DNA of 29,768 bases from a bacterium (lineage in GTDB: Bacteria; Bacillota; Clostridia; Oscillospirales; Oscillospiraceae), in assembly GCA_004560375.1 (NCBI GenBank), contig SFVC01000027.1, positions 1 through 29,768 on the forward strand. Reading direction: 5' to 3'. A model generated the notes under the pieces. The model worked only from the letters and a program-made list of their open reading frames with translations, had not been told where the DNA came from and did no database searches. Positions 8,043 to 15,116 of this stretch are shown piece by piece; the first letter of the stretch is position 1; each line of letters opens with the position of its first letter. The position numbers and the translations under genes are program-made.

Positions 8043-8064
8043 GGGGAGCGCTGAAGCGCTCCCC
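8043..8064 (+). promoter_or_regulatory. Leader hairpin
   Basis: GGGGAGCGC and GCGCTCCCC form a perfect 9-bp stem with the loop TGAA. No T tract follows, so it is more likely part of the folded leader than a terminator. Confidence 0.55.
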
Positions 8065-8100
8065 GCTCTGTGTGTTCCGCCTGCGCCCTGTTTTCCTGAT

Positions 8101-8150
8101 GTATACCATGAAGGTATGCGCCCTCTCCCAGAGAAGGCACATACCTTTTT
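8101..8150 (+). terminator. Intrinsic terminator/attenuator in the leader of the ECF operon
   Basis: AAGGTATG (8111-8118) pairs with CATACCTT (8140-8147), with further inner pairing of GCC with GGC and TCTC with GAGA, and is followed by TTTTT (8146-8150). It lies between the promoter at 7984-8012 and the start codon at 8188, so it would block the operon unless overridden. An alternative stem, ATACC (8103-8107) with GGTAT (8113-8117), uses the same left arm and is a candidate antiterminator. It could also serve as the terminator of the DUF3842 transcript. Confidence 0.7.
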
Positions 8151-8187
8151 GTATTCCAGGGGCCGGATTTCGGGAGGTCTGTCCGCC

Positions 8188-8739
8188 ATGTCATCTGTGA
8201 AAAAAGCCTGCATCTGTTCCTTCTGCGCCGCCCTGTGTTACGTGCTCCCCGTGGCGTTTCACGCCATGGGGCTGGGCATGGTATTCAGTCCCATGCATCT
8301 GCCCGTCCTGCTCTGCGGGCTGCTGTGCGGCTGGCCCTATGGCGCGTTTTGCGGAATCGCCGGGCCGGTGATCTCCTGCGTCCTGTCCGGGATGCCCTCC
8401 CCGGCGCAGCTGGTCTACATGGCGCCGGAGCTGTGCGCCTACGGCTTGGCCGCGGGACTGGGCATGGGGCTGATCCGCACGGGAAAAACCGGGATCGACC
8501 TCTATCTGTCCCTCCTCCCCGCCATGCTGCTGGGCCGGGTGGTGGGCGGCGTGGCCCAGGCCCTGTTTTACCTCTCCACCGCCCGGAGCTATTCCGCCGC
8601 GCTGTGGGTCAGCTCCTATGTGGTGGGAACGCTGCCCGGCGCGGTGTTCCAGCTGATCGTGCTGCCCGCTTTGACCCTGGGGCTGACCCGGGCCCGGCTG
8701 ATCCCGGCGCGGTATCCAAAGGAAGGTGCGTCAACATGA
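8188..8739 (+). CDS. ECF transporter S component, substrate unknown
   Basis: Hydrophobic protein of 183 residues with about six membrane segments, matching the substrate-capture (S) components of energy-coupling-factor vitamin transporters. Characteristic is the N-terminal CSFCAALCYVLPVAF helix with small residues for contact with EcfT, then CGLLCGWPYGAFCGIAGP. A family resemblance to uncharacterised clostridial S components is recalled; the substrate (vitamin, corrinoid precursor or other) cannot be read from sequence. Start: ATG at 8188 with GGGAGG ten bases before it; an earlier in-frame ATG at 8116 lies inside the terminator hairpin. No EcfA or EcfT gene is nearby, so it must share a module encoded elsewhere (group II). 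Its stop overlaps the MoxR start (ATGA). Confidence 0.8.
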   Translation: MSSVKKACICSFCAALCYVLPVAFHAMGLGMVFSPMHLPVLLCGLLCGWPYGAFCGIAGPVISCVLSGMPSPAQLVYMAPELCAYGLAAGLGMGLIRTGKTGIDLYLSLLPAMLLGRVVGGVAQALFYLSTARSYSAALWVSSYVVGTLPGAVFQLIVLPALTLGLTRARLIPARYPKEGAST

Positions 8740-9674
8740 ATCAGAACATCGAACCGGTGATCCGGGAGGTGGAAAAGGCCGTGGTGGGCAAGCGCCCGGT
8801 CATCGAAAAGGTGCTCATGGCGCTGCTGGCCGGGGGACATATCCTGCTGGACGACGTCCCCGGGGTGGGCAAAACCACCTTGGCCGTGGCCCTGGGGAAG
8901 GCGCTGGGGCTTTCCTGCCGCCGCATCCAATGCACCCCGGACGTGCTTCCCTCCGACATTGTGGGCTTTTCCATGTATGACAAGGGGCGGGAGGGATTTC
9001 GGTATGTCCCCGGCATTGTGACGGACGCCAATCTCCTGCTGGCCGACGAGATCAACCGCACCTCCAGCAAGACCCAGTCCGCCCTTTTGGAGGCCATGGA
9101 GGAGGGGCAAGTGACGGTGGACGGGGAGATCCACCGGCTGAGGGCTCCCTTTTGCGTGATCGCCACCCAGAACCAGGTGGGCGCCGCCGGAACCCAGCCC
9201 CTCCCCCACGCCCAGCTGGATCGCTTTTTGGTTCGGCTCACCATCGGCTACCCGGACTATGAAAGCCAGAAGGAACTGATCCGGGATCGTCAGACTGCCG
9301 ACCCCATGGATCAGATCCGGCAGGCGGCGGACGCGGAGCGGATCCTGTCCATGCAGCGGGAGGTTCGGGCCGTCACGGTGAAGGACGAGATGGTGGACTA
9401 CATCACCCGGCTGGCCATGGCCTCCCGGGAGGAACCGGCCCTCCGGCTGGGGATCAGTCCCCGGGGGGCGCTGTACGTCAACCGCATGGCCAAGGCCGCG
9501 GCCTACCTGGCGGGACGGGATTATGTGGTGGTGGAGGACGTACAGGGCGTGTTTTCCGACGTGTGCGCCCACCGCGTGGCGCTCAGCCGGAGCGCGGGGC
9601 CGGAGCAGGACGCCCCCGCCCGGATTCTGGAGGGCCTGCTCGCCGCGGTTCCGGTTCCCCACGCCATCCGGTAG
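8736..9674 (+). CDS. MoxR-family AAA+ ATPase
   Basis: Cytoplasmic AAA+ ATPase of 312 residues. MoxR proteins act as chaperone-like ATPases and are usually encoded beside DUF58 proteins. Visible elements are Walker A GVGKTT (about residues 43-48), Walker B LLLADEINR (about 99-107), QSALLEAMEEGQVTVDG following it, sensor 1 IATQNQ (about 141-146, where most relatives have ATQNP), the arginine-finger region AQLDRF and the C-terminal lid with LGISPRGAL. The start at 8736 overlaps the ECF stop by four bases, so it is translationally coupled. The open frame continues far upstream but there overlaps the ECF gene and is not real. Two bases separate its stop from the next start codon. Confidence 0.9.
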   Translation: MNQNIEPVIREVEKAVVGKRPVIEKVLMALLAGGHILLDDVPGVGKTTLAVALGKALGLSCRRIQCTPDVLPSDIVGFSMYDKGREGFRYVPGIVTDANLLLADEINRTSSKTQSALLEAMEEGQVTVDGEIHRLRAPFCVIATQNQVGAAGTQPLPHAQLDRFLVRLTIGYPDYESQKELIRDRQTADPMDQIRQAADAERILSMQREVRAVTVKDEMVDYITRLAMASREEPALRLGISPRGALYVNRMAKAAAYLAGRDYVVVEDVQGVFSDVCAHRVALSRSAGPEQDAPARILEGLLAAVPVPHAIR

Positions 9675-9676
9675 CC

Positions 9677-11677
9677 ATGTGGAAAAATCGGATGGGATGG
9701 GGCCTGCTCCTGGCCGGGGCGCTGGGGCTCTATCTGTTTGACAATGGAACCGGGCCCCGGCTGCTGCTGGCGGCGGCGGTGGCGCTGCCCCTGTGCTCCG
9801 CCCTGGCCCTGTGTCTGGTTCGGCCTGCGCTGTGCGCCGAATTCCGGCTGCCGGAGCGGATCGGGCGGGGCGAGGCGGCGGAGGGAACGATCCTTTTGAA
9901 AAACAAGTCCAAGTGGCCGGCGGCCCGGGTGACGTGCCGCGTGGAGCTGCTCCACCGCCCCACGGGGGAGCGGACGGAGGCCGGTTTTGTCTGCGGAATG
10001 GGCCCGGGCGGAAGGTTACGGGCGGCGCTCACCCTCTCCGCCGCCCACAGCGGGCGGGTGGAGGTAAGGGCGGCCGGAGCGCGGCTGCTGGACGCCTTCG
10101 GCCTGTTTGCCCGGAACCTGCCCTGGGAGGGGGAGGCAAGCGTCCTCGTCCTGCCCGATCTCCGCCCGGTGGAGGGGGAGCCGGAGGAGGCGGCCCTGTC
10201 CGACAGCCAGGACTACTCCGCCGGTCGGGCGGGAACGGATCCCAGCGAGACGTTCCAGATCCGGGCCTATGTCCCCGGCGACCCCATCCGGCAGATCCAC
10301 TGGAAGCTGTCCCAAAAGACGGGCCGGCTTCTGGTGCGGGAGCTGGGGCTGCCCGTTGCGCCCCGGCTGGAGCCGGCGCCGGAGGAGGAGCCGGATCAGG
10401 GCGCCGGGGGGCTGACCTGCATCGTGGAACCAGAACCGGAGCGGCGCAGGCCCGTCCTGCTGTGGCGGATGGGGCTGGCCGGGTTGCTGTACACGGCGCT
10501 GTGGGGCGGGCTGTGCGGGACGGCGGGCGTGGGCGGCCCTGAGACGCTGACGCTGCTGCCGGGAGCGGCCCTGGCCGCCGCCGTCCCCCTGCTGCCCTCA
10601 AAATGGCGGCGGGGCGTGCTGGGGGCCGTTCTGGCCCTGGCCGCCCTGTGGTGCCTGCTCCAAGGACAGGCGGTGCTGGACGGGGGAAAGCTGATGCTCC
10701 ACGGCCTGTTTGCCGCCAGCGAGGCGAGGCAGGCGTATGTCTATGAGCGATTCGCCGTCTCCGCCCCGGAGGGAAGCTGGGCGGCCTGCGTCGGCGCGGT
10801 GCTCCTCCCCCTGGGGCTTGCGCTGGGGGGACTGTGCGGGTGGAGCCTGGGCCGGGGGCGGCGGTGGCCGGCGGTGGCCCTGTTCCTGGCGCTGGCCGCC
10901 GGCTGGGCCTATCTGGGGGTGATACCGGGGACGGGCTGGTGCGTGCTGCTGTCCGCCTGTCTGGGGTTGGCGCTTTTGGACGCCCCCCGCCGGGTGTGGA
11001 AGGGGCTGGCGCTGGGCGCTCTGGCCGCGGTGTGCGCCGTGGTGCTGCTGGCCTTTCCCGGGGAGGATCCGAAGCTGTCCGCCTGGGAGGCTGGGGCCCG
11101 GGACACGCTGGCCGTTCATACCACCGTCCGGGCCCCGCAGCCGGAGGAACGGCCGGAGGAGCAGGAGAGCCAGATCCCGGAGGCGCCGGCCTCTTACGGG
11201 AACGAGGACACGCTGGTGGACTTCGGCGGCAGCCTGCTGGCCTGGGCGAAGCCGGCGTCTGCCGCCTTGATCCTGCTGCTGCTGGCGGCGCTCCTGTTCG
11301 GCCCGTCCATCGCCAGCGACCGGCTCAAAAAGCGCCGGGCCAGGAACCGAAAAGGGCTGGACAACCCGGACAACGCCGCCGCCATCCGAGCCGCCTTTCT
11401 CCACGCTCTGCGCTGGCTCAAGCTGGGGGGCGTCCCCCTGGCCAATGTGCCCTTCAGCCAATACGCTCACCGGATCGGGGAGGCGGTATCCCCCGCCCTC
11501 CAGGCCCGCTTTGAGGAGGTGCTCCCCCTCTGGCAGGAGGCGGCGTACAGCGCCCACGCCATGGACGCCGGCCAGCGGGAGGCCATGCTGGCCTTCCTGG
11601 AGGAGGCCCGCCGGATGGTGTGGGAGCGGCTGGGGATAAGGGGACGTGTTCGGGCCAACTACATCGACGCGCTGTGA
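9677..11677 (+). CDS. DUF58 / TgpA-like membrane fusion protein without transglutaminase core
   Basis: Membrane protein of 666 residues that appears to fuse two genes normally separate in MoxR loci. Residues 1-about 50 hold two membrane segments; 50-240 form a DUF58 module with the hallmark YVPGDPIRQIHWK near residue 197. Residues about 259-461 hold six or seven membrane helices as in TgpA/DUF3488 proteins. A short outer loop (about 462-520), one more helix and a cytoplasmic tail (about 546-666) resembling DUF4129 complete it. TgpA relatives carry a roughly 200-residue transglutaminase-like domain with a Cys-His-Asp triad in the position of that loop; here the loop has no room for it. There is no ribosome binding site, only the two-base gap to the MoxR stop, so translation is probably coupled. 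The frame is intact throughout. Confidence 0.8.
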   Translation: MWKNRMGWGLLLAGALGLYLFDNGTGPRLLLAAAVALPLCSALALCLVRPALCAEFRLPERIGRGEAAEGTILLKNKSKWPAARVTCRVELLHRPTGERTEAGFVCGMGPGGRLRAALTLSAAHSGRVEVRAAGARLLDAFGLFARNLPWEGEASVLVLPDLRPVEGEPEEAALSDSQDYSAGRAGTDPSETFQIRAYVPGDPIRQIHWKLSQKTGRLLVRELGLPVAPRLEPAPEEEPDQGAGGLTCIVEPEPERRRPVLLWRMGLAGLLYTALWGGLCGTAGVGGPETLTLLPGAALAAAVPLLPSKWRRGVLGAVLALAALWCLLQGQAVLDGGKLMLHGLFAASEARQAYVYERFAVSAPEGSWAACVGAVLLPLGLALGGLCGWSLGRGRRWPAVALFLALAAGWAYLGVIPGTGWCVLLSACLGLALLDAPRRVWKGLALGALAAVCAVVLLAFPGEDPKLSAWEAGARDTLAVHTTVRAPQPEERPEEQESQIPEAPASYGNEDTLVDFGGSLLAWAKPASAALILLLLAALLFGPSIASDRLKKRRARNRKGLDNPDNAAAIRAAFLHALRWLKLGGVPLANVPFSQYAHRIGEAVSPALQARFEEVLPLWQEAAYSAHAMDAGQREAMLAFLEEARRMVWERLGIRGRVRANYIDAL

Positions 11678-11686
11678 GGTGAGGGT

Positions 11687-12889
11687 ATGAAACGAAACGT
11701 GCTGATCGGGCTTGCCCTGCTGTTTGTAGTGCTCTGCGGCTGCCGCGCCCGGCTGGTGGACGCCCCGGATCGGGCGGACGAGGTCGTTCAGACCGCGCAG
11801 CCGCAGCCCATGACCACGCCCACCCCGGAACCCTCGCCCGCGCCGCCCCAGGAGCCCGCGCCGGAACCCACCGGGGTCGATGAACCGCCGGAGACCGCCC
11901 CAACCGAGGATAGCCCGGCCCCCGCCCGGCCCGTTCACGCGTCCTCCGCCGGCGAGCCGGGGCCCAGTGAGCTGGAGGAGGTTCCCTCCCTGGGCGTGAC
12001 GGTGACCTATGATCCAAACGGCGGAGACGGATCCGCGGTGCGCGCGGTGGTGACCCCGGGGGAGCCCTACGGCCTCCAGCCGGAGGCGGTGAGGAGAGGG
12101 TATTCCTTTGACGGCTGGTGGACGGCCCCGGCTGGCGGACGGCGGATCCTGCCCGACGCGGTGGTGGAGCGGGCGGACGCCCACACGCTCTATGCCCATT
12201 GGAAGGCCAGGCCGGCGTCCACCGTCTCCTTCGACGGCTGCGGCGGACGGGTCAAGGCCCGGGACGCTATCAGGGAGGTGAGCCAAGGGGACGCCCTGGG
12301 GCCGCTGCCCGTACCCCTGCGGGAGGGCTATGGCTTTGACGGCTGGTTCACCCTGCCGGAGGGGGGAGAACCGGTGGGAGAGGACGCCGTCTACACAGGC
12401 CCGGGGGACTGGATCCTCTATGCCCACTGGAGCTATGACCCCTATGAGTTCTGGAGCTTTACCTTGAGAAACCGAACCCAGCAGATCTATCTGTGCCAGC
12501 AGGTTTCCATCTACTTTGAAACGAAAACCGATCAGGTCACAGCCCGGAGCTGCCCCCTGATCACCGACATCGGAGGGCTGAACGTGGCGGAAAACCGGGA
12601 GGACGCCAACGTCACCGACGACTGGGTGCTTGCCAAGCGGCCCCAGGTGGTGATCAAGGAGGTGGAGTCCCTGGGGAACGCCCCGCAGCTTCAGGCGGCG
12701 GTGTCCGCCCGGTTCCCGGAGCAGAGGGTGGTGCTGGCCACCGGCGGGGCGCTGGGCGGCGGGGCCCAGGGCTTGTATGCGCGGCTGGCGCTGGCCAAGG
12801 AGCTGTATGGGGACTGGTACACGGATGTGGATCTGTCCGTCGTGGCCGCCGAGCTGGGCGTGGGCGCAAGCCCCATCTATATCAGGTGA
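11687..12889 (+). CDS. Lipoprotein with InlB-type repeats and substrate-binding-protein-like C-terminus
   Basis: Secreted lipoprotein of 400 residues. The signal peptide ends in LCGC (Cys19). A Pro/Glu/Thr-rich linker runs to about residue 100. Two Listeria-Bacteroides/InlB B-type repeats follow (about 104-173 and 179-247), each showing GYxFDGW and an LYAHW end. The last 150 residues resemble the C-terminal lobe of FecB/BtuF-type binding proteins: DDWVLAKRPQVVI, a conserved-looking ARLALAKELYGDWYTDVD and a final helix. The N-terminal lobe of such a protein is absent. That last assignment is by pattern and uncertain. It follows the fusion protein by nine bases with GAGGTGAGGG as ribosome binding site, and so belongs to the same operon. 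Confidence 0.7.
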   Translation: MKRNVLIGLALLFVVLCGCRARLVDAPDRADEVVQTAQPQPMTTPTPEPSPAPPQEPAPEPTGVDEPPETAPTEDSPAPARPVHASSAGEPGPSELEEVPSLGVTVTYDPNGGDGSAVRAVVTPGEPYGLQPEAVRRGYSFDGWWTAPAGGRRILPDAVVERADAHTLYAHWKARPASTVSFDGCGGRVKARDAIREVSQGDALGPLPVPLREGYGFDGWFTLPEGGEPVGEDAVYTGPGDWILYAHWSYDPYEFWSFTLRNRTQQIYLCQQVSIYFETKTDQVTARSCPLITDIGGLNVAENREDANVTDDWVLAKRPQVVIKEVESLGNAPQLQAAVSARFPEQRVVLATGGALGGGAQGLYARLALAKELYGDWYTDVDLSVVAAELGVGASPIYIR

Positions 12890-12910
12890 ACGCGGGGATG
12901 ACCGCGTTCA
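12887..12910 (+). promoter_or_regulatory. Intercistronic palindrome at the lipoprotein stop codon
   Basis: TGAACGCGG (12887-12895, starting with the stop codon) and CCGCGTTCA (12902-12910) form a perfect 9-bp stem around GGATGA. No T tract follows, so it is more likely an mRNA stability or processing element than a terminator. Confidence 0.55.
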
Positions 12911-12946
12911 CAGCATACAAAAATCAGTAGAAAATGAGGGAACCCT

Positions 12947-14983
12947 ATGAAAAAACTGTTCAGCCTGTTGGCAGCGGTAATGCTGCTTGCGGCCGCCCTG
13001 CCGGCCGCCGCCTTTGCGGTGGACACGTCGTACCAGGGCAAGACGGTCATCCTGTACACCGGCAATCTCCGGGGGGATGTGGAGGTCTACGCCCAGATAA
13101 AGGCCGCCCGGGAGGCCTATGAGGAGGCCGGGGCCGATGTGATTCTGGCGGACGCGGGCAACTACCTCCAGGGGAGCGCCGCCGCCAACACCGACCGGGG
13201 TCTGTCCGTCTACAACCTGATGGACGCGGCGGGGTATGACGTGGCGGCCATGGGCCTGGGGGAGTTCAGCTATACCGACGCCACCACCGGCTACCTCTAC
13301 CACGGCAACCTCACCAGGTACTACACCCAGGCCGAGCTGCAAACGGGGGCCGGGGCCCTCACCTACAACCGGAACCGGGACGGCTCCGTCACCGCTGACC
13401 GCCCCGCCAAGGAGGCCGCCAGATTCCAGACAGTGGCCGGCAACGTGACGGCGCTGAAGGAAGGGATCTATGCCTTTGAACCCTCCGCCGTGTTCACCAC
13501 CGATTCGGGGCTGAAGGTGGGCTTCTACGGCCTCACCGACCGCTCCGTGGCGGAGAATGTCCAGACGGGATTTGTCTCCGTGGCCGCCCAGGCCGACGTA
13601 ACGGTGGAGGCCGACGTGGTGGTGTGCCTTTCCAACATGGCCGGGGCCTTGATCCCGGAGGGAACGGTGCTCATTGAAGCGCCCACCGGCGGCGAGCGGG
13701 TGGTGGGCGCTGTGGTCATCGACAACGAGAGCAGAGCCGTCACCCGGGAGAAGGTAGAGCTGGACAAGGCCGACGAGGCTGTGGCCGCGCTGGCGGGCAG
13801 GGCCAGGGAGAATGCCGCCAAGGTGGCGGGCGCCTCCACGGTGATCCTCAACGGGTCGGACACGGCGGGCTGGAACCGGGAGACAAACCTGGGCGACCTG
13901 GTCACCGACGCGCTGGCGTGGTACGCGAAACACTACGTGGACGGGCTGGACGAGAGCCTGCCGGTGGTGGCCCTCCAGAACGGCGGCAACTGCGACAACT
14001 TCCTCTATCCCGGCGACATTACCGAGACAGACCTGCTGAGGGCCCTGCCCTTCTCTCCCATGGGGATCGGGGTGCTCCAGGTGACGGGGCGGCAGCTGCT
14101 GGAGACGCTGGAGGCGGCCTCCCAGACGGCGGACTGCCCGGGGTTCGCTCAGGTGTCCGGCCTGACCTACACGGTGGACGCCACCAGGGACTATGACGGG
14201 GGAGCGGCCTATGGCAACTTCTTCGTGGCCGATTCCATCAACCGGGTGACGGTCACCTCCGTGAACGGCCGGCCCTTTGATCCGGACGCCGTCTACGCGC
14301 TGGTGTGCGACAACTTCCTGATGAACGGCAGTGACACCTACTACACGCTGAAGAGCGTCAAAGAGGCCGAGGGGGCCAAATACCTCAACAACGGCAGCGG
14401 GGTTAAGGTGCGGGACGCGGTGGCCCTATACATCGAACGGGAGCTGGATGGAACGGTGGGCCAGGCCTACGCAAAGCCCCAGGGGCGGATCGCGGTGCTG
14501 TCCTTCTCCGATGTGAAGCCCGGCAGCTTCTACTTTGAGGCGGCGGACTGGGCGGCGGAGCGGGGGATCACCAACGGCGTGACGCCCACCAGCTTTGCCC
14601 CCGCCGATCCCTGCACCCACGCCCAGATCCTGACCTTCCTCTATCGCGCGGAGCGGGGCGGGACGGCGGATCCGGAGGACATGGATAAGGCCGTGAGCTG
14701 GGCCCGGGATAAGGGCCTGATCGATGAGGGCTTTGACGGGGGCAGGCCCTGCACCCGGGCGGAGGCCGTGCACTACATCTGGCAGGCCCAAGGCAGGCCG
14801 GAGGCCAAGGCCGCCGCCGGCTTCACCGATGTGGCCGCGGACGCGGACTACGCCAAGGCCGTGTCCTGGGCGGTGGAGAAGGGCGTCACGAACGGCAGCA
14901 ACGCCGAGGGCACCACGTTCAGCCCCGATGTGATCTGCACCCGGGGGCATATCGTGACGTTCCTGCACCGCGGCATGAACTGA
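12947..14983 (+). CDS. SLH-anchored 5'-nucleotidase-like surface protein, metal site degenerate
   Basis: Exported protein of 678 residues. A signal peptide (about 1-24, cleavage near AFA-VDT) precedes a calcineurin-like metallophosphatase domain (about 30-300), a 5'-nucleotidase C-terminal domain (about 305-515) and three S-layer homology repeats (about 519-575, 577-622, 625-678). The C-terminal domain keeps family motifs: NLGDLVTDAL, ALQNGGNCDNF and PGDITETDLLRALPFSPMG. In the first domain the metal ligands seem replaced: TGNLRG where TNDxHG is usual, DAGN where GD is usual, GLGEF for GNHEF, and SNMAG for SHLG. It is therefore perhaps not an active hydrolase. SLH repeats would tether it to secondary cell-wall polymer. 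It lies 57 bases after the lipoprotein gene and closes the operon. Confidence 0.85.
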   Translation: MKKLFSLLAAVMLLAAALPAAAFAVDTSYQGKTVILYTGNLRGDVEVYAQIKAAREAYEEAGADVILADAGNYLQGSAAANTDRGLSVYNLMDAAGYDVAAMGLGEFSYTDATTGYLYHGNLTRYYTQAELQTGAGALTYNRNRDGSVTADRPAKEAARFQTVAGNVTALKEGIYAFEPSAVFTTDSGLKVGFYGLTDRSVAENVQTGFVSVAAQADVTVEADVVVCLSNMAGALIPEGTVLIEAPTGGERVVGAVVIDNESRAVTREKVELDKADEAVAALAGRARENAAKVAGASTVILNGSDTAGWNRETNLGDLVTDALAWYAKHYVDGLDESLPVVALQNGGNCDNFLYPGDITETDLLRALPFSPMGIGVLQVTGRQLLETLEAASQTADCPGFAQVSGLTYTVDATRDYDGGAAYGNFFVADSINRVTVTSVNGRPFDPDAVYALVCDNFLMNGSDTYYTLKSVKEAEGAKYLNNGSGVKVRDAVALYIERELDGTVGQAYAKPQGRIAVLSFSDVKPGSFYFEAADWAAERGITNGVTPTSFAPADPCTHAQILTFLYRAERGGTADPEDMDKAVSWARDKGLIDEGFDGGRPCTRAEAVHYIWQAQGRPEAKAAAGFTDVAADADYAKAVSWAVEKGVTNGSNAEGTTFSPDVICTRGHIVTFLHRGMN

Positions 14984-15021
14984 GCGGGTTAGCGCCCGGT
15001 GGAGGGGCGCCTGAGAAAACT

Positions 15022-15071
15022 AAAAGCGCACCGGACGGGAGGCGATTGGCTCCTGTCCGGCGCGCTTTTTT
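15022..15071. terminator. Bidirectional terminator between the SLH gene and mfd
   Basis: Stem AAAAGCGC-CCGGAC-GGGAG (15022-15041) with CTCCT-GTCCGG-GCGC (15050-15065), loop of eight bases, then TTTTTT on the + strand. Read on the - strand the same stem is followed by TTTTAGTTTTC, so it can terminate both converging units. Confidence 0.8.
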
Positions 15072-15116
15072 GTGGGGTTCAGCTTGCGGATCCCAAGGGA
15101 CGGCTGAGAACCGCCG

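Noticed and set aside
8031..8054. A leader peptide (MKGAGER) in the ECF-operon leader
   Set aside because: No ribosome binding site and no run of regulatory codons; more likely part of a stem.
10598..12427. A 609-codon open frame on the - strand across the fusion protein and lipoprotein genes
   Set aside because: Pro/Gln/Gly-rich shadow of GC-rich coding sequence; it spans two genuine genes.
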